This document shows, piece after piece, positions 1 to 8,817 of a DNA stretch of 53,240 nucleotides. Numbering within the stretch: the first letter of the stretch is position 1; the number at the start of each line of letters is the position of its first letter. Source of the stretch: Tepidisphaeraceae bacterium (GTDB taxonomy: Bacteria > Planctomycetota > Phycisphaerae > Tepidisphaerales > Tepidisphaeraceae); NCBI GenBank assembly GCA_025450555.1, contig JANWHF010000094.1, positions 1 through 53,240 on the forward strand, in the 5' to 3' direction. The notes under the pieces were generated by a model. The model searched no databases, had not been told where the DNA came from, and saw nothing but the letters and a program-made list of their open reading frames with translations. The position numbers were made by a program, and so were the translations under genes.

Positions 1-164
1 CGCGCATTGAACGCTTTGATTCCGGCGCGAATTCGATCGAGTGCCTGATCGAAGTCGTATCGCTGCAGATAAATGAAGGCCACCCGCACGTGGGCCTGGT
101 GCGTCCAAAGCTCGAAGGGCAAGGCGAGATGCTCAAATTGTTCGAGCAATTGCGCGTCGGTCAT
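1..164 (-). CDS. Hypothetical protein, N-terminal 54 residues (runs off the left edge)
   Basis: Reading leftward from the ATG at 164 the frame is open to the window edge. The protein begins MTDAQLLEQFEHLALPFELW and continues with WTHQAHVRVAFIYLQRYDFD, so it is rich in aromatic residues and predicted helical. I recall similar short conserved proteins of unknown function, but assign no function. The start lies 24 bases past the stop of the DUF4058 gene on the same strand, which suggests one transcript. Sequence-like composition and the close spacing make it a real gene rather than a chance frame; the rest is outside the window. Confidence 0.7.
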   Translation of the reverse strand, partial: MTDAQLLEQFEHLALPFELWTHQAHVRVAFIYLQRYDFDQALDRIRAGIKAFNA

Positions 165-188
165 AAAGGTGTTTTGGGCTGCCCCAGT

Positions 189-989
189 TCAACGCGCGGC
201 TTCGGCAAGTCGCTGGGCGACCCAAGCCCGATCCGGTTCCCCGACAGATTCCGGCACCCGATCATAGTGGAGCAGGCGGTCATACCGCCCGCGCGCATAG
301 GTCTGGGAAAACACAATGGCAACGTCAAGCCCTACTTCGCCATCGCCCTCGCGCAGCGGGACTGGAATGGTCGGTAAGGCCTGCCGCAGCGACCAAGAAT
401 AGACGTCGCACTGCCGGCCCGTTTGCCATCGGGTCACAAAAGCGAAATAGTCGCCCGCCGGCAGGGCTGCGAGCATTGGTAACCGCTCGCCTTTGAGGAG
501 CAGGTCCAGCTCAACCAGATTCACCTGGTGAAGGATCAGATCTCGCCGCCGCGAAAGATAAGCCGCCCGATCATCGCTGCCACGACGCTTGTTCGCAGGT
601 GAGAGCAGTTCAATATCCGTCACGAGCGCCCGTTCCGGCAGGTGAAGGACCTGAATGTAAAGCTGCTTCGGGGCGTCCAGCAGCTCGATTTCCTGCGGAA
701 GCGTTCGCGGCTCGAGAGTAGAGATCGATTGCGCTGCGCGAGGTTCAGGAGGAGTGGATTGCGCGGGCGATGCATGCAGCACTGCCACGTCGGGCTCTAC
801 GAGCCGCGCGGGACCGCCATCCTCAGTGTTTCCGATCATGAGCACGCGCTCTTCAATGGCCGCCACATAATTGGCCGGCAGGCGCTCGTTGAGCAAATCG
901 TGACAGGCGGTGATCAGCGCATGATGAAGATTCGAGCAGATGCCGGTCGACTCCACGTAAGGGTCCATGCCTGGAAATGGACTGAGCAT
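189..989 (-). CDS. DUF4058 family protein
   Basis: A 266-residue soluble protein starting MLSPFPGMDPYVE, the characteristic opening of DUF4058 proteins. Near the middle it carries DIELLSPANKRRG followed by a run of basic residues and then LVELDLLLKGERLP, the two most conserved blocks of this family. The function of the family is not established. I chose the ATG at 989 over the one at 1001 because the family motif begins there and a GAGG sits six bases upstream. There is no signal peptide or membrane segment. The partial gene at 1-164 follows closely and is probably co-transcribed. Confidence 0.85.
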   Translation of the reverse strand: MLSPFPGMDPYVESTGICSNLHHALITACHDLLNERLPANYVAAIEERVLMIGNTEDGGPARLVEPDVAVLHASPAQSTPPEPRAAQSISTLEPRTLPQEIELLDAPKQLYIQVLHLPERALVTDIELLSPANKRRGSDDRAAYLSRRRDLILHQVNLVELDLLLKGERLPMLAALPAGDYFAFVTRWQTGRQCDVYSWSLRQALPTIPVPLREGDGEVGLDVAIVFSQTYARGRYDRLLHYDRVPESVGEPDRAWVAQRLAEAAR

Positions 990-1064
990 AAGGGACCTCA
1001 CTGTTGATCATAGTCTTCGATCCTCGAACGCGAAACCAAGTGTGCGGTCGAGCCAGCCGTTTGA

Positions 1065-1373
1065 ACCGTTGCTGAAGTTTGGCCGTACGCTGAAGCAAGG
1101 CCATCGCATATAGTCGATTTTGCAAATTCATGCTTTGGCTGGCCGTGGGGAGAAATGATTCTCGATATGATGATGCCCGGCATGGACGGCATGGCGCTGC
1201 TGCACGCCATGCGCGCCGATGAGCGGCTCAAGGACGTCGCGGTCATCATGTTCAGCGCCGTCTCCGACCCGGCTTTCCGCGAGTACGCCATCAGCGAAGG
1301 AGCCGATGATCATTGGATCAAAAGCGCGATCGACTTTGGCAAACTGCCGGAGTATCTCAAGCCATATTTGTAG
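1065..1373 (+). pseudogene. Response-regulator receiver domain remnant (N-terminal half lost)
   Basis: From 1155 the frame reads MILDMMMPGMDGMALLHAMR and then VAVIMFSAVSDPAFREYAI, which is the phosphoacceptor-Asp loop (LDMMMPGMDG) and the following beta-4/alpha-4 region of a CheY-like receiver, ending at KPYL. The first strand with its acidic pair and helix 1 are missing. The frame is open back to 1065, but residues there do not resemble a receiver domain. The conserved Lys of beta-5 is replaced by a WIKSAID segment, so a Lys is present but displaced. A 72-residue receiver cannot fold normally, so I read this as a decayed fragment. The intact Asp loop makes homology secure. Confidence 0.7.
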
Positions 1374-1508
1374 CTTGACACGCTGCCCGGGTGAATCGGC
1401 AGCTCCCTGAAGCAGAGCACCGCCTGCATTGTCACGCCGGGATTAACATCCGCCAGCACATTCGGTATTGGTGGATAGGAAACAATCAACCATTCAAGGA
1501 CCTCCCTC

Positions 1509-2405
1509 ATGACCACAAACCATTCGCGTCGTGATCTTCTGAAATTTGCAGCCGTCGCAGCCGCGGCGGGGTCGCTGGCGGGCATGCCGGTGCTGGCGGC
1601 GGACGATAAGAAGGAACTGCTGGGGAAGCCGGTTCCGGTTACGCCGGGCCCGGACCGCTGGAAAGGATTGAAGGTCGGCGTAGCTTCTTACACGTTTCAT
1701 CAGCTACCGCTCGACAAGTGCATTGCCGGCATCAAGCAGGTGGATCTGCATTACGTTTCGATCAAGGACTCCCACTTGCCGCTCAAGAGCACGACCGAGC
1801 AGCGCAAGGAAGTGGTGCAGAAGTTCAAGGATGCGAAGATTTTACCGTTGAGCTGTGGGGTGATCAGCATCTCCAACGAGAAGAACGCCCGACAGGCCTT
1901 TGAATACGCACGCGATATCGAAGTGCCGACGATCGTTGCATCTCCGAAGCCCGACACGATGACGATCCTCGACAAGCTCGTCGCCGAGTTCAATATCAGG
2001 ATCGCGATTCATAATCACGGGCCGGAGGACAAAGAATTCAAGTCACCTTACGACGTCTGGGAAGTGATCAAGGATCACGATCCGCGCATCGGACTTTGCA
2101 TCGACGTGGGACATACCGAGCGCGCCGGCGTCGATCCGGCCGAGGCAATCCGCAAGTGCAAAGCCCGGCTCTACGACTGCCACTTCAAGGACATCGTTGC
2201 GCCGCGCGGGAGAAACCAGGCCGCCGAAGTGGGGCGAGGCGTGCTGGATATCCGCGGCATGCTCCAGGCACTGCTCGACATCGGCTTCAAGGGCCACATC
2301 GGTTTCGAATTCGAAAAGGCCGCTGCCAATCCGACACCAGGCTTGGCTGAATCGGTGGGCTATACCAAGGGCACACTGTCCGACATGAAGCCGGCATCGG
2401 CGTAA
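1509..2405 (+). CDS. Tat-exported sugar phosphate isomerase/epimerase-like TIM-barrel protein
   Basis: A 298-residue protein with a twin-arginine signal (SRRDLLKFAAVAAAAG, residues 6-21, cleavage near VLAADDK). The mature part is an AP-endonuclease-2/xylose-isomerase-like TIM barrel. Visible metal-site candidates are in IAIHNHGPEDKEF, LCIDVGHTERAGVDP, DCHFKDI and the final GHIGFEFEK. Such proteins are abundant in planctomycetes and are thought to act on sugars or cyclitols; the substrate cannot be told from sequence. An AAGGA lies upstream of the ATG at 1509. The gene stands alone on the plus strand. Export through Tat implies a cofactor-loaded periplasmic enzyme. Confidence 0.88.
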   Translation: MTTNHSRRDLLKFAAVAAAAGSLAGMPVLAADDKKELLGKPVPVTPGPDRWKGLKVGVASYTFHQLPLDKCIAGIKQVDLHYVSIKDSHLPLKSTTEQRKEVVQKFKDAKILPLSCGVISISNEKNARQAFEYARDIEVPTIVASPKPDTMTILDKLVAEFNIRIAIHNHGPEDKEFKSPYDVWEVIKDHDPRIGLCIDVGHTERAGVDPAEAIRKCKARLYDCHFKDIVAPRGRNQAAEVGRGVLDIRGMLQALLDIGFKGHIGFEFEKAAANPTPGLAESVGYTKGTLSDMKPASA

Positions 2406-2555
2406 CGCCGACCGGTTCTTGCAGCGGAACCGCGCCGCCAGCACCTGTACCTGGAGGATGGGAGCCCTCTGCCGCCTTTAGATTTGGCATCGCCGAAGCT
2501 ATGCCCTCGGGCGCCCCCGCGCATTACTACTTCTCGCTCATGCTTTGATGAAGGC

Positions 2556-3443
2556 TCAACTCGGCTCCAGGCGGGTCGGGGGCGGGGGAGGCGGGCGGAG
2601 TCTTTCCTGCGCCGCGACCGTTTCCGGCGGATCGCCGCCGAGCATGCAGTTGGGGAATGCCTGCAAGAACAATTGGGCCTCGGGGCTTCCCATCGGCTGC
2701 GACTGCGAATTGGCCTGCTGTTGCAGCGACCCGAAAGTCCTCGGGTCAGCGACTGGTGGCTTGCGAAGGTTTGCCGGCGTGTTTTGTGCCTGATCTTTAA
2801 ATCGAGATGCGCGAACGGGAAGCGGGTCTCGATCCGGTGCAGCAAAAGGTGGCGTCATCACCGCCAGCCGGTTGAAGAGGCCGGCAAACTTTCCCGGATC
2901 CCATCCTGCCTGAGCGTAAAGTAAATATCCCAAGTCATCGGCCGATGACTGCTGATCGAGGCTGAAGCGATTGCTCACGAATTGCCATGCAATCACCGGC
3001 AGGCTGCTGTTTGGATCGGGCTTGAGCTTTGTTTTCTCCACATCCAGATCGATCGCATGCGCATATTCGTGCGCAATGGCGGCGGCCAGTTCATCTTCGT
3101 TTCGACAAACGCGAAACAGCCCGGCATAGAGGTAAATGTGGGTTCCGCCGGTGTAAAAGGCATTAATGACCGGCGAGTTCACCAGATGGCATCGCAGGTG
3201 AGACAGCAGTTGCTCATTGGCGCGGTTTGGAACGACTTGCCGAGCGGCGGCCGCGAGGCGGTCGCCGATTAGTTGGACATAATCGCGCAAATCCTGGTTG
3301 CTGGTTACGGCCGACTGCAACGCTCCCGCATGCAGGCGATCGGCCTGCTGGACAAACTCAGCCGAGGGCGCGGGCGCTGAGCAACCCATACCGACCAGCA
3401 AGAGGGCGAGCACGAAGAGCAAGTACCGCGTCAATAATGTCAT
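2556..3443 (-). CDS. M48-like metallopeptidase, predicted lipoprotein, altered zinc site
   Basis: A 295-residue protein. The start is placed at the ATG at 3443, which gives a clean signal sequence MTLLTRYLLFVLALLLVGMG followed by Cys21; the -3 to -1 residues (GMG) are a loose lipobox. HEYAH at residues 125-129 is the M48 zinc motif. The second motif of the family, E-x-x-A-D, reads QSSAD (165-169), so the third zinc ligand Glu is replaced by Gln (codon CAG). The alignment around it (DDLGYLLYAQAGWDP) is otherwise typical. The C-terminus is proline-rich (RPPPPPPTRLEPS). It may be a weak or inactive protease acting in the periplasm. It lies 110 bases downstream of the pseudokinase gene and could share its transcript. 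Confidence 0.82.
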   Translation of the reverse strand: MTLLTRYLLFVLALLLVGMGCSAPAPSAEFVQQADRLHAGALQSAVTSNQDLRDYVQLIGDRLAAAARQVVPNRANEQLLSHLRCHLVNSPVINAFYTGGTHIYLYAGLFRVCRNEDELAAAIAHEYAHAIDLDVEKTKLKPDPNSSLPVIAWQFVSNRFSLDQQSSADDLGYLLYAQAGWDPGKFAGLFNRLAVMTPPFAAPDRDPLPVRASRFKDQAQNTPANLRKPPVADPRTFGSLQQQANSQSQPMGSPEAQLFLQAFPNCMLGGDPPETVAAQERLRPPPPPPTRLEPS

Positions 3444-3553
3444 TGGTTGGAAAGACTCCAATCTCAACGACAGTCTTTCCGTTGCAGCCCAAATTTTCAA
3501 GCGCGGCGGTGGATAGCGACACGGAAACTAATATCAGAGATGTTTCTGGCGAG

Positions 3554-6500
3554 CTAATTATTACCCTGAGCCACCGCTGGCCAGCGGTATTTCAGCGGGC
3601 CCACCGTCCATTTTACGCGCTCGGCCAGCGATCGTGCGGGTGCCGTGAAGGCCAGGCGAAGTCCGACGTCGGCATATCCCTGATCGGTGTGCGTCACCGG
3701 CAGTGGCCTGGTGGGAGCGACATCGGTGGGTCCAAGGGCTGAGCCGCCAATGACAAACAGCGAATGTGCCTCAGATTTGGCAAAGCCTGCGATTCCGGCG
3801 GCGGTCTTCTTGTCTTTCCAGGAATCAAATGCTTCCACATCATCGCATTCGTATTCCGCGACGTTGCCGATCAGATGATGAAAGACCGATCCGCTGGCCG
3901 GCGAGGCAACATGCCGGAAATAGAGCGTTCCATCATCGAAGGACATTGCCTTGGCACGCTGGCCGCCCGATGCCGGCTCGGTTCGAAAGATGCCGTCTTC
4001 GAGCGAGCGAGTGCTTCCTGAATCAGCCAGGTATTTGCGCTGCTGCTCCCAGGTCTGATCGCGGAGATTCCACTGGGCATCGGTCGTGGCCTTTTCGAAT
4101 TGCTCGTACGCGGCCAGCCACTCACTTGTCGAAGGAAGTCGGCATCCGCAAAGAGCCGCGTAATAGAGCGCTACCTGCGCCGAAATTTGCTGCATCGGAT
4201 GATCCGGCTCCGGCGGGCCGCCATATCGGTCGGCCAGGACCATTCGGTTGAACCGGCCGGCGCGGAAGGGCATGGCAAAATCATTATCTTCATCCGGCGT
4301 CAACCAGTATTGCGGACAGCTCATAGGAATCGTGGACTGCCCGGCCCACTCCCAAACGCGCGGGCCGCGCCGGGGATCGCGCTGCGTTGAAGAATACGCC
4401 CACGGGAGCTTCTTGGCCTCGCCCCACGCATTGGCCGCTTGCACGACCGCCGAGAACTGCCCGAATGAGACTTCTGTCGTCGCCAGATAAAACGGCCGGG
4501 AATCGTGAGGCTGTACGCGCCGGAATTCCACGGCCGGCTGAACCCCCAAAATTCCCGTAGTAAAAACTTCTCCAGGATTCTGATCGGCAAAGGCCTCTCG
4601 ATCATTCAGGCGAGCGAGGTGCTCGACCAAATCCTGGTCTTTCAGATCGTTTGCCGCGGTTCGCAAGTTGGCCACGGCATCCTGCACGATCTGATCGTTC
4701 TGCCGATCGATTCCCTGCTTCAGGACATAAGTCCACAGGTTGAATCGTGCCGGAGCACTGAGGGATGCAACGTCTTCAGTCGTGATGGCAGAGCCACGCT
4801 GACCGGCAATCGCCTCGGCCAGCATCGACTCCGAACCAGCCGCTTCGACAAATCGCTTCCAGCGTACCGGCCCCTGCGTCTTCAGGTCAGCCGCGATCGC
4901 AGTGGCCTCGCGACCCGGCAGTTCCTTGATGGCTTGCTCGATCCCCTGACGCAACGAAAGCTCGGTCGTTAATTCGCCCGGTTCTGCGGGCCAGGGCGGC
5001 GTCTGATGCGTTCCCAGGAGTTGCCAGGCGGCGAGCATCACTTCCGGATCGTTGGACTGCTTCGCCTTGTTGGCCAAGTCATTGCGCCGCAAACGGGTCA
5101 AAGACTGGAGCCGATTGATCCGATCCAGATCAACCTTCACCAGCGACTGGATGACCGGATCTCTCCAAAATGCACTTTTGGATTCCCATTTCTTGTCAGG
5201 CCGGTCGCTGAGCAGGAGGACCTGCTTGCGTATGGGGAAATCTACCGCAAGCGCTTTGAGGTTATCTGACCACTGACCATATTGAGCCTGCGCCGTCTTT
5301 TGGGCATTTGGATCGAGCCGCGCCGAGCGCGGATCGATCAGCGGAAGCAGCTTTTCAAGAAATGCTTCGCGACGGTTGGCGGCAGCCGCGGTGTAGTTCG
5401 CGTTCAGGCCGCGCGGAACGGGCGGAAACTGGCTATCGAGATTCGTCAGCAGATTGCGGAGCCGATCGGCGCGCTGCTTATAGTCGGCAAACAGATCGCG
5501 ATCGCGCGTCATTTCATCGATGCTCTCATGAAGTAATTGCCGCCAGGCTTCCCAATAGGCATTGATGCGCGGAGAAGAGGTGGACAGCACCGGCAGCGTC
5601 TTTAGCCAGTCTTCTGGTCCATCGGCATGATAGAAGCGCCGTAGCGAATCGATTTTCGCTTCGACTTCCGTTCGCCGGGCAGCAAATGTGCCATCGGCCA
5701 TGGAGCGGGCGGTGAAGACTGATTTCCCAAAATCGGCAATCGATGCGAGCGCGTTCTCGTGGCCCTTTTTGAGCTCCGTCTGCTCGCGCTGATCGGGATG
5801 CGATTTGTCCACCAGCTCGACGGTGTCGCCCAGTCGCTTTTGTAATGCAACGACTGCCGCGCCGGTTTCATCACGACGGATGGAATTCAGCGCGAGCAAG
5901 CCCAGATATTGCTCGATATCGCCGCGCTGGAGCCGGTCGAGGTCCATGCTGTCGGAAACGTCCTTTGTGAGGCGCTGCCGATCGACGTTGCTTGGAAAAT
6001 CGCGCGTTGCGGTGGCCAGTCGTTCGGCCAGCCTCGCATTCTGCCGCACCTGATCGAAGCCATGCAGTCCCGACGACGTAATCTCGATGCCTGCAGCAGC
6101 GGAACTCCGCAGAAAGACCGCCATCGCCTTGAGTGTTCGGTCATCTTTCTTTTGGATTTCCTGCGTTTTTTCAGAAAGCTGCTTCCAACTATCGTCTGCC
6201 TTGGCCAGTTCCTGAGCGATGCGAGGCGTCAACTCCAGCAGACGATCGATCGCCGGCGCAACGTCTGCTCCGGGGCCAGGCCGGGCAGCATCAATCAACT
6301 TGCCGAGGTAGTCGGCCGGCTGCGGCCAGGCGCGCGATTCGAACTTGGCCTTCATCGACATCGCGTCAGCCAGACAAGCCCAATGGTCGGGCGTCAGGTC
6401 GGTCTGAACCTGCTGGACCAGTGCGTTGGCTGCGACGGCCTGCCGATAGTCGGACACACTCCAGCACAAAAGGCCTGACGAAGAAGTCGGCAGCAAATCA

Positions 6501-7468
6501 ATGCGACGTGGGCTCATCGCCTCGGTGATCTGGCGCAGCGTCGGGTCACTCAAGTAAACGTGTCGCCGTGCCGGATTCTGCATGGCGATGGCAAAGGCGC
6601 CAAACCATTGCTGGCGGCTCTGCGCGAATTTGTTGCGGGCCGAATGATCCAGCACCGTCAGCGTCACGACCCCGGCCATCAGAATGGCCAGTGGTACGAG
6701 CGCGGCTATCAATGCTCCACGAAGTTTGTGTGTTGGGCGGCGGGGAGCCAGAGGTTCTAGCCGACTCGCGACAATTTCCAATGGTGGCCGCAGCGCTGCA
6801 ACCGGCACCAGCAGGTCACCGCATAGTTGCCGCCAGACATCCGCATCAGCACCCAGCGCCTGCCACCGAGGATCATCCTGAAGCGGCCAGGGCTGGTCGG
6901 AAAACGGCTCGTGCATCACGAGCTGATAAATGAGCTGCCCAAGCGCCTGCACATCGCCCGGTTCACCCGCCTTCGCCGCCTGCGCTGGTGATCCAAGATC
7001 AGTTAAAAGAACTCTGGCTGTCGTGAGATCTTTTCCATCAAACAAAACATTTGAGGGTTTAAGATTGCCATGCGGTCGGCCCCGCGCCGAACGAAGTTCA
7101 ATTAAGCCTTCAACGATCGAGTTGGCAACGGAATGGAGCGCCGCCGCGCCAACTTCAACTTTCGCATCCAGCAGCTTTTGAGCCGAAAGAGGCAAATAGT
7201 CGGTGGCAAACCAGGCGCCGCTGTCACTTACCCCAACTTGATAAACGACCGCCCAATGGCGCGCGCCGCCCGCCACGACCTGCTGCTGAACCCGCGCTCG
7301 ATCCAGGAAAATCGCATGATCCCAATGAGGTTCGCTCGGATCATCTGCGGGAACGCTGAATCGTTTGACGACGTAGTTGCCCGTCTCGTCATCGAGGCGC
7401 TTGGCGCGCAGCACCGCGCCGGTGGAAGTAAGATACAACTCTTCGGTTACCTGGTACGGCCCAAACAT
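3554..7468 (-). CDS. Membrane pseudokinase fused to FGE/sulfatase-modifying-factor-like domain
   Basis: A 1304-residue protein. Residues about 3-240 form a Ser/Thr kinase-like fold: the lysine of VVKRF (near 35), the catalytic loop HGNLKPSNVLF (133-143) where the HRD aspartate is Asn, and DLG instead of DFG (157-159). Loss of the catalytic Asp predicts a pseudokinase. One membrane segment follows (LRGALIAALVPLAILMAGVV, near 249-268), then about 700 residues of helical, probably coiled-coil sequence. The C-terminal 280 residues match the formylglycine-generating-enzyme fold: TEVSFGQFSAVV, CRLPSTSEWLAAY, NVAEYECDDV, GGSALGP and GLRLAFTAP. The FGE active-site cysteine after GGS is absent, so this end is probably a binding module. 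ATG at 7468 is preferred to the GTG at 7474. Kinase-FGE fusions are a planctomycete speciality. Confidence 0.85.
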   Translation of the reverse strand: MFGPYQVTEELYLTSTGAVLRAKRLDDETGNYVVKRFSVPADDPSEPHWDHAIFLDRARVQQQVVAGGARHWAVVYQVGVSDSGAWFATDYLPLSAQKLLDAKVEVGAAALHSVANSIVEGLIELRSARGRPHGNLKPSNVLFDGKDLTTARVLLTDLGSPAQAAKAGEPGDVQALGQLIYQLVMHEPFSDQPWPLQDDPRWQALGADADVWRQLCGDLLVPVAALRPPLEIVASRLEPLAPRRPTHKLRGALIAALVPLAILMAGVVTLTVLDHSARNKFAQSRQQWFGAFAIAMQNPARRHVYLSDPTLRQITEAMSPRRIDLLPTSSSGLLCWSVSDYRQAVAANALVQQVQTDLTPDHWACLADAMSMKAKFESRAWPQPADYLGKLIDAARPGPGADVAPAIDRLLELTPRIAQELAKADDSWKQLSEKTQEIQKKDDRTLKAMAVFLRSSAAAGIEITSSGLHGFDQVRQNARLAERLATATRDFPSNVDRQRLTKDVSDSMDLDRLQRGDIEQYLGLLALNSIRRDETGAAVVALQKRLGDTVELVDKSHPDQREQTELKKGHENALASIADFGKSVFTARSMADGTFAARRTEVEAKIDSLRRFYHADGPEDWLKTLPVLSTSSPRINAYWEAWRQLLHESIDEMTRDRDLFADYKQRADRLRNLLTNLDSQFPPVPRGLNANYTAAAANRREAFLEKLLPLIDPRSARLDPNAQKTAQAQYGQWSDNLKALAVDFPIRKQVLLLSDRPDKKWESKSAFWRDPVIQSLVKVDLDRINRLQSLTRLRRNDLANKAKQSNDPEVMLAAWQLLGTHQTPPWPAEPGELTTELSLRQGIEQAIKELPGREATAIAADLKTQGPVRWKRFVEAAGSESMLAEAIAGQRGSAITTEDVASLSAPARFNLWTYVLKQGIDRQNDQIVQDAVANLRTAANDLKDQDLVEHLARLNDREAFADQNPGEVFTTGILGVQPAVEFRRVQPHDSRPFYLATTEVSFGQFSAVVQAANAWGEAKKLPWAYSSTQRDPRRGPRVWEWAGQSTIPMSCPQYWLTPDEDNDFAMPFRAGRFNRMVLADRYGGPPEPDHPMQQISAQVALYYAALCGCRLPSTSEWLAAYEQFEKATTDAQWNLRDQTWEQQRKYLADSGSTRSLEDGIFRTEPASGGQRAKAMSFDDGTLYFRHVASPASGSVFHHLIGNVAEYECDDVEAFDSWKDKKTAAGIAGFAKSEAHSLFVIGGSALGPTDVAPTRPLPVTHTDQGYADVGLRLAFTAPARSLAERVKWTVGPLKYRWPAVAQGNN

Positions 7469-7528
7469 TGTCACATATCATGCCTTATTTGGCCGGATCT
7501 CGCCACGGAAAGAAGATCGCGGCAAACT

Positions 7529-8050
7529 CTATTTTCTTGTCGCAGACGTTGGCGGATTTTCCGGCCAGTCGCTTGCATCGCGAATGGCGTGGATTTCCTT
7601 TACACCAAAAACCCTTTTGCCTGAATTCATGCCATGGCAGCGTTTAGCAGCGTGGTTCCAACTTTGACGATTATTCAGATTTTCCGGCCAGAAGGGCCAG
7701 GTTCGGCATTGCAATGGGCGCACCGGATACACCGAGCAGAATTTGCGCTTTGATGCGGCGGGCGCTGAGGTCTCATCCGACTCTTTAAGAAAGATGCAGT
7801 CGTATTGCCCCTGCGGAGTCATTCGTTCTTTAAGGCTCAACCGATCACCAAAGCGGCGGCAAAAGCGCTTTATCACCTCTTCAGCCGACAGCTTCAGAAA
7901 ATCGGCCAGCCGATGGATCTCTTCCTGGCTGATCCAGACATAGCCGGGCGGCCCGGTGCAGCAGTTACCACACTGCGAACAGGTAAACGCGAGCCCATCG
8001 GAATACCAGACGGATTCCTCAACTTTGGAATTGATTACATCAAGCTTCAT
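7529..8050 (-). CDS. YkgJ-family cysteine cluster protein
   Basis: A 173-residue soluble protein with FTCSQCGNCCTGPPGYVWIS near the N-terminus (CxxCxxCC) and later conserved cysteines in YDCIFL, KFCSVYPVRPLQCRTWPFWP and KRCHGM. This is the pattern of the CxxCxxCC/YkgJ family, thought to bind zinc or an Fe-S cluster; its cellular role is unknown. The start at 8050 (MKLDVINSK) puts the cluster at the family-typical position; an upstream extension to 8098 is possible but unlikely. It is 60 bases upstream of the pseudokinase gene and 50 bases downstream of the DUF421 gene, all on the same strand. Confidence 0.85.
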   Translation of the reverse strand: MKLDVINSKVEESVWYSDGLAFTCSQCGNCCTGPPGYVWISQEEIHRLADFLKLSAEEVIKRFCRRFGDRLSLKERMTPQGQYDCIFLKESDETSAPAASKRKFCSVYPVRPLQCRTWPFWPENLNNRQSWNHAAKRCHGMNSGKRVFGVKEIHAIRDASDWPENPPTSATRK

Positions 8051-8100
8051 GGATCGGAGAAATGATAGCCGCAAGGGGCCGGGCTTTGGCAAGCGCAACG

Positions 8101-8724
8101 TTATGGCGCGCCGCCAGCCCCTGCATTGCCGCGGAGCATTCGAATTTCGTCAGCCATTTTCGAGAGTGCCGCCATGATCTCATCGTGACGAGCGCCCTCG
8201 GGCGTCGGGCGCTTCTGAATGAAAGTGATTGTGCCGTTCGGCTCCAGCACGCATCGATCGACATCATGCAAGCTGCCGATTCCCTGTTTATGGGCGGCGG
8301 CTACGAGTTCGGCCTTGGTGATCAATTCACGATCAAGATGCTGCTTGTCAATCTTTCCATCTCGAATCAGTACTTCCGGCCGGCCTTCCAGCAGACGATC
8401 GAGCTTCCGATGTTTATGGATGAAGCGCACCATGACGTAATTGAGCACGAGCAGCGTTGCCGCGCCGATACACCCGCCGATGAGGCTGTTGTCATTGCCG
8501 ATGATCGCGTTCTGCACTGTATTGGACAGCAGCAACAGCACGATCAGATCGAATGCATTGAGCTGCGCCAGCTCGCGCTTTCCGCCCAAGCGGATGCCGG
8601 CCAGTAGAAAGACATAGATCAAAACTGAACGCAGGATTTTTTCCACGAACCAGACATCCTGGTGGAACATGTCGTGCCAGGTCGTCATCCACGGCGTTAC
8701 AGCGTCCGCCAGCAAAAACCCCAT
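8101..8724 (-). CDS. DUF421 (YetF-like) membrane protein
   Basis: A 207-residue protein with about three membrane helices at the N-terminus (including VLIYVFLLAGIRLGGKRELA) and a soluble C-terminal domain. The motif GKRELAQLNAFDLIVLLLLS and the following GND/SLIGG turn are diagnostic of the DUF421/YetF family. The soluble part contains the typical RPEVLIRDGKIDKQHLDREL segment. I chose the ATG at 8724 because a GGAGG lies just upstream and the membrane domain begins there; the frame is open much further but that part reads poorly. The gene diverges from 8818 with 93 bases between, which must hold both promoters. Confidence 0.88.
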   Translation of the reverse strand: MGFLLADAVTPWMTTWHDMFHQDVWFVEKILRSVLIYVFLLAGIRLGGKRELAQLNAFDLIVLLLLSNTVQNAIIGNDNSLIGGCIGAATLLVLNYVMVRFIHKHRKLDRLLEGRPEVLIRDGKIDKQHLDRELITKAELVAAAHKQGIGSLHDVDRCVLEPNGTITFIQKRPTPEGARHDEIMAALSKMADEIRMLRGNAGAGGAP

Positions 8725-8817
8725 GATGCCTCCAAAGGTGAAATGGGTCTTCGAGCCTTTGAGGAGCAGTATATCCGACTGGACAAGCCGGCAAGTTGCC
8801 TGCACACTTCGGCAAAC

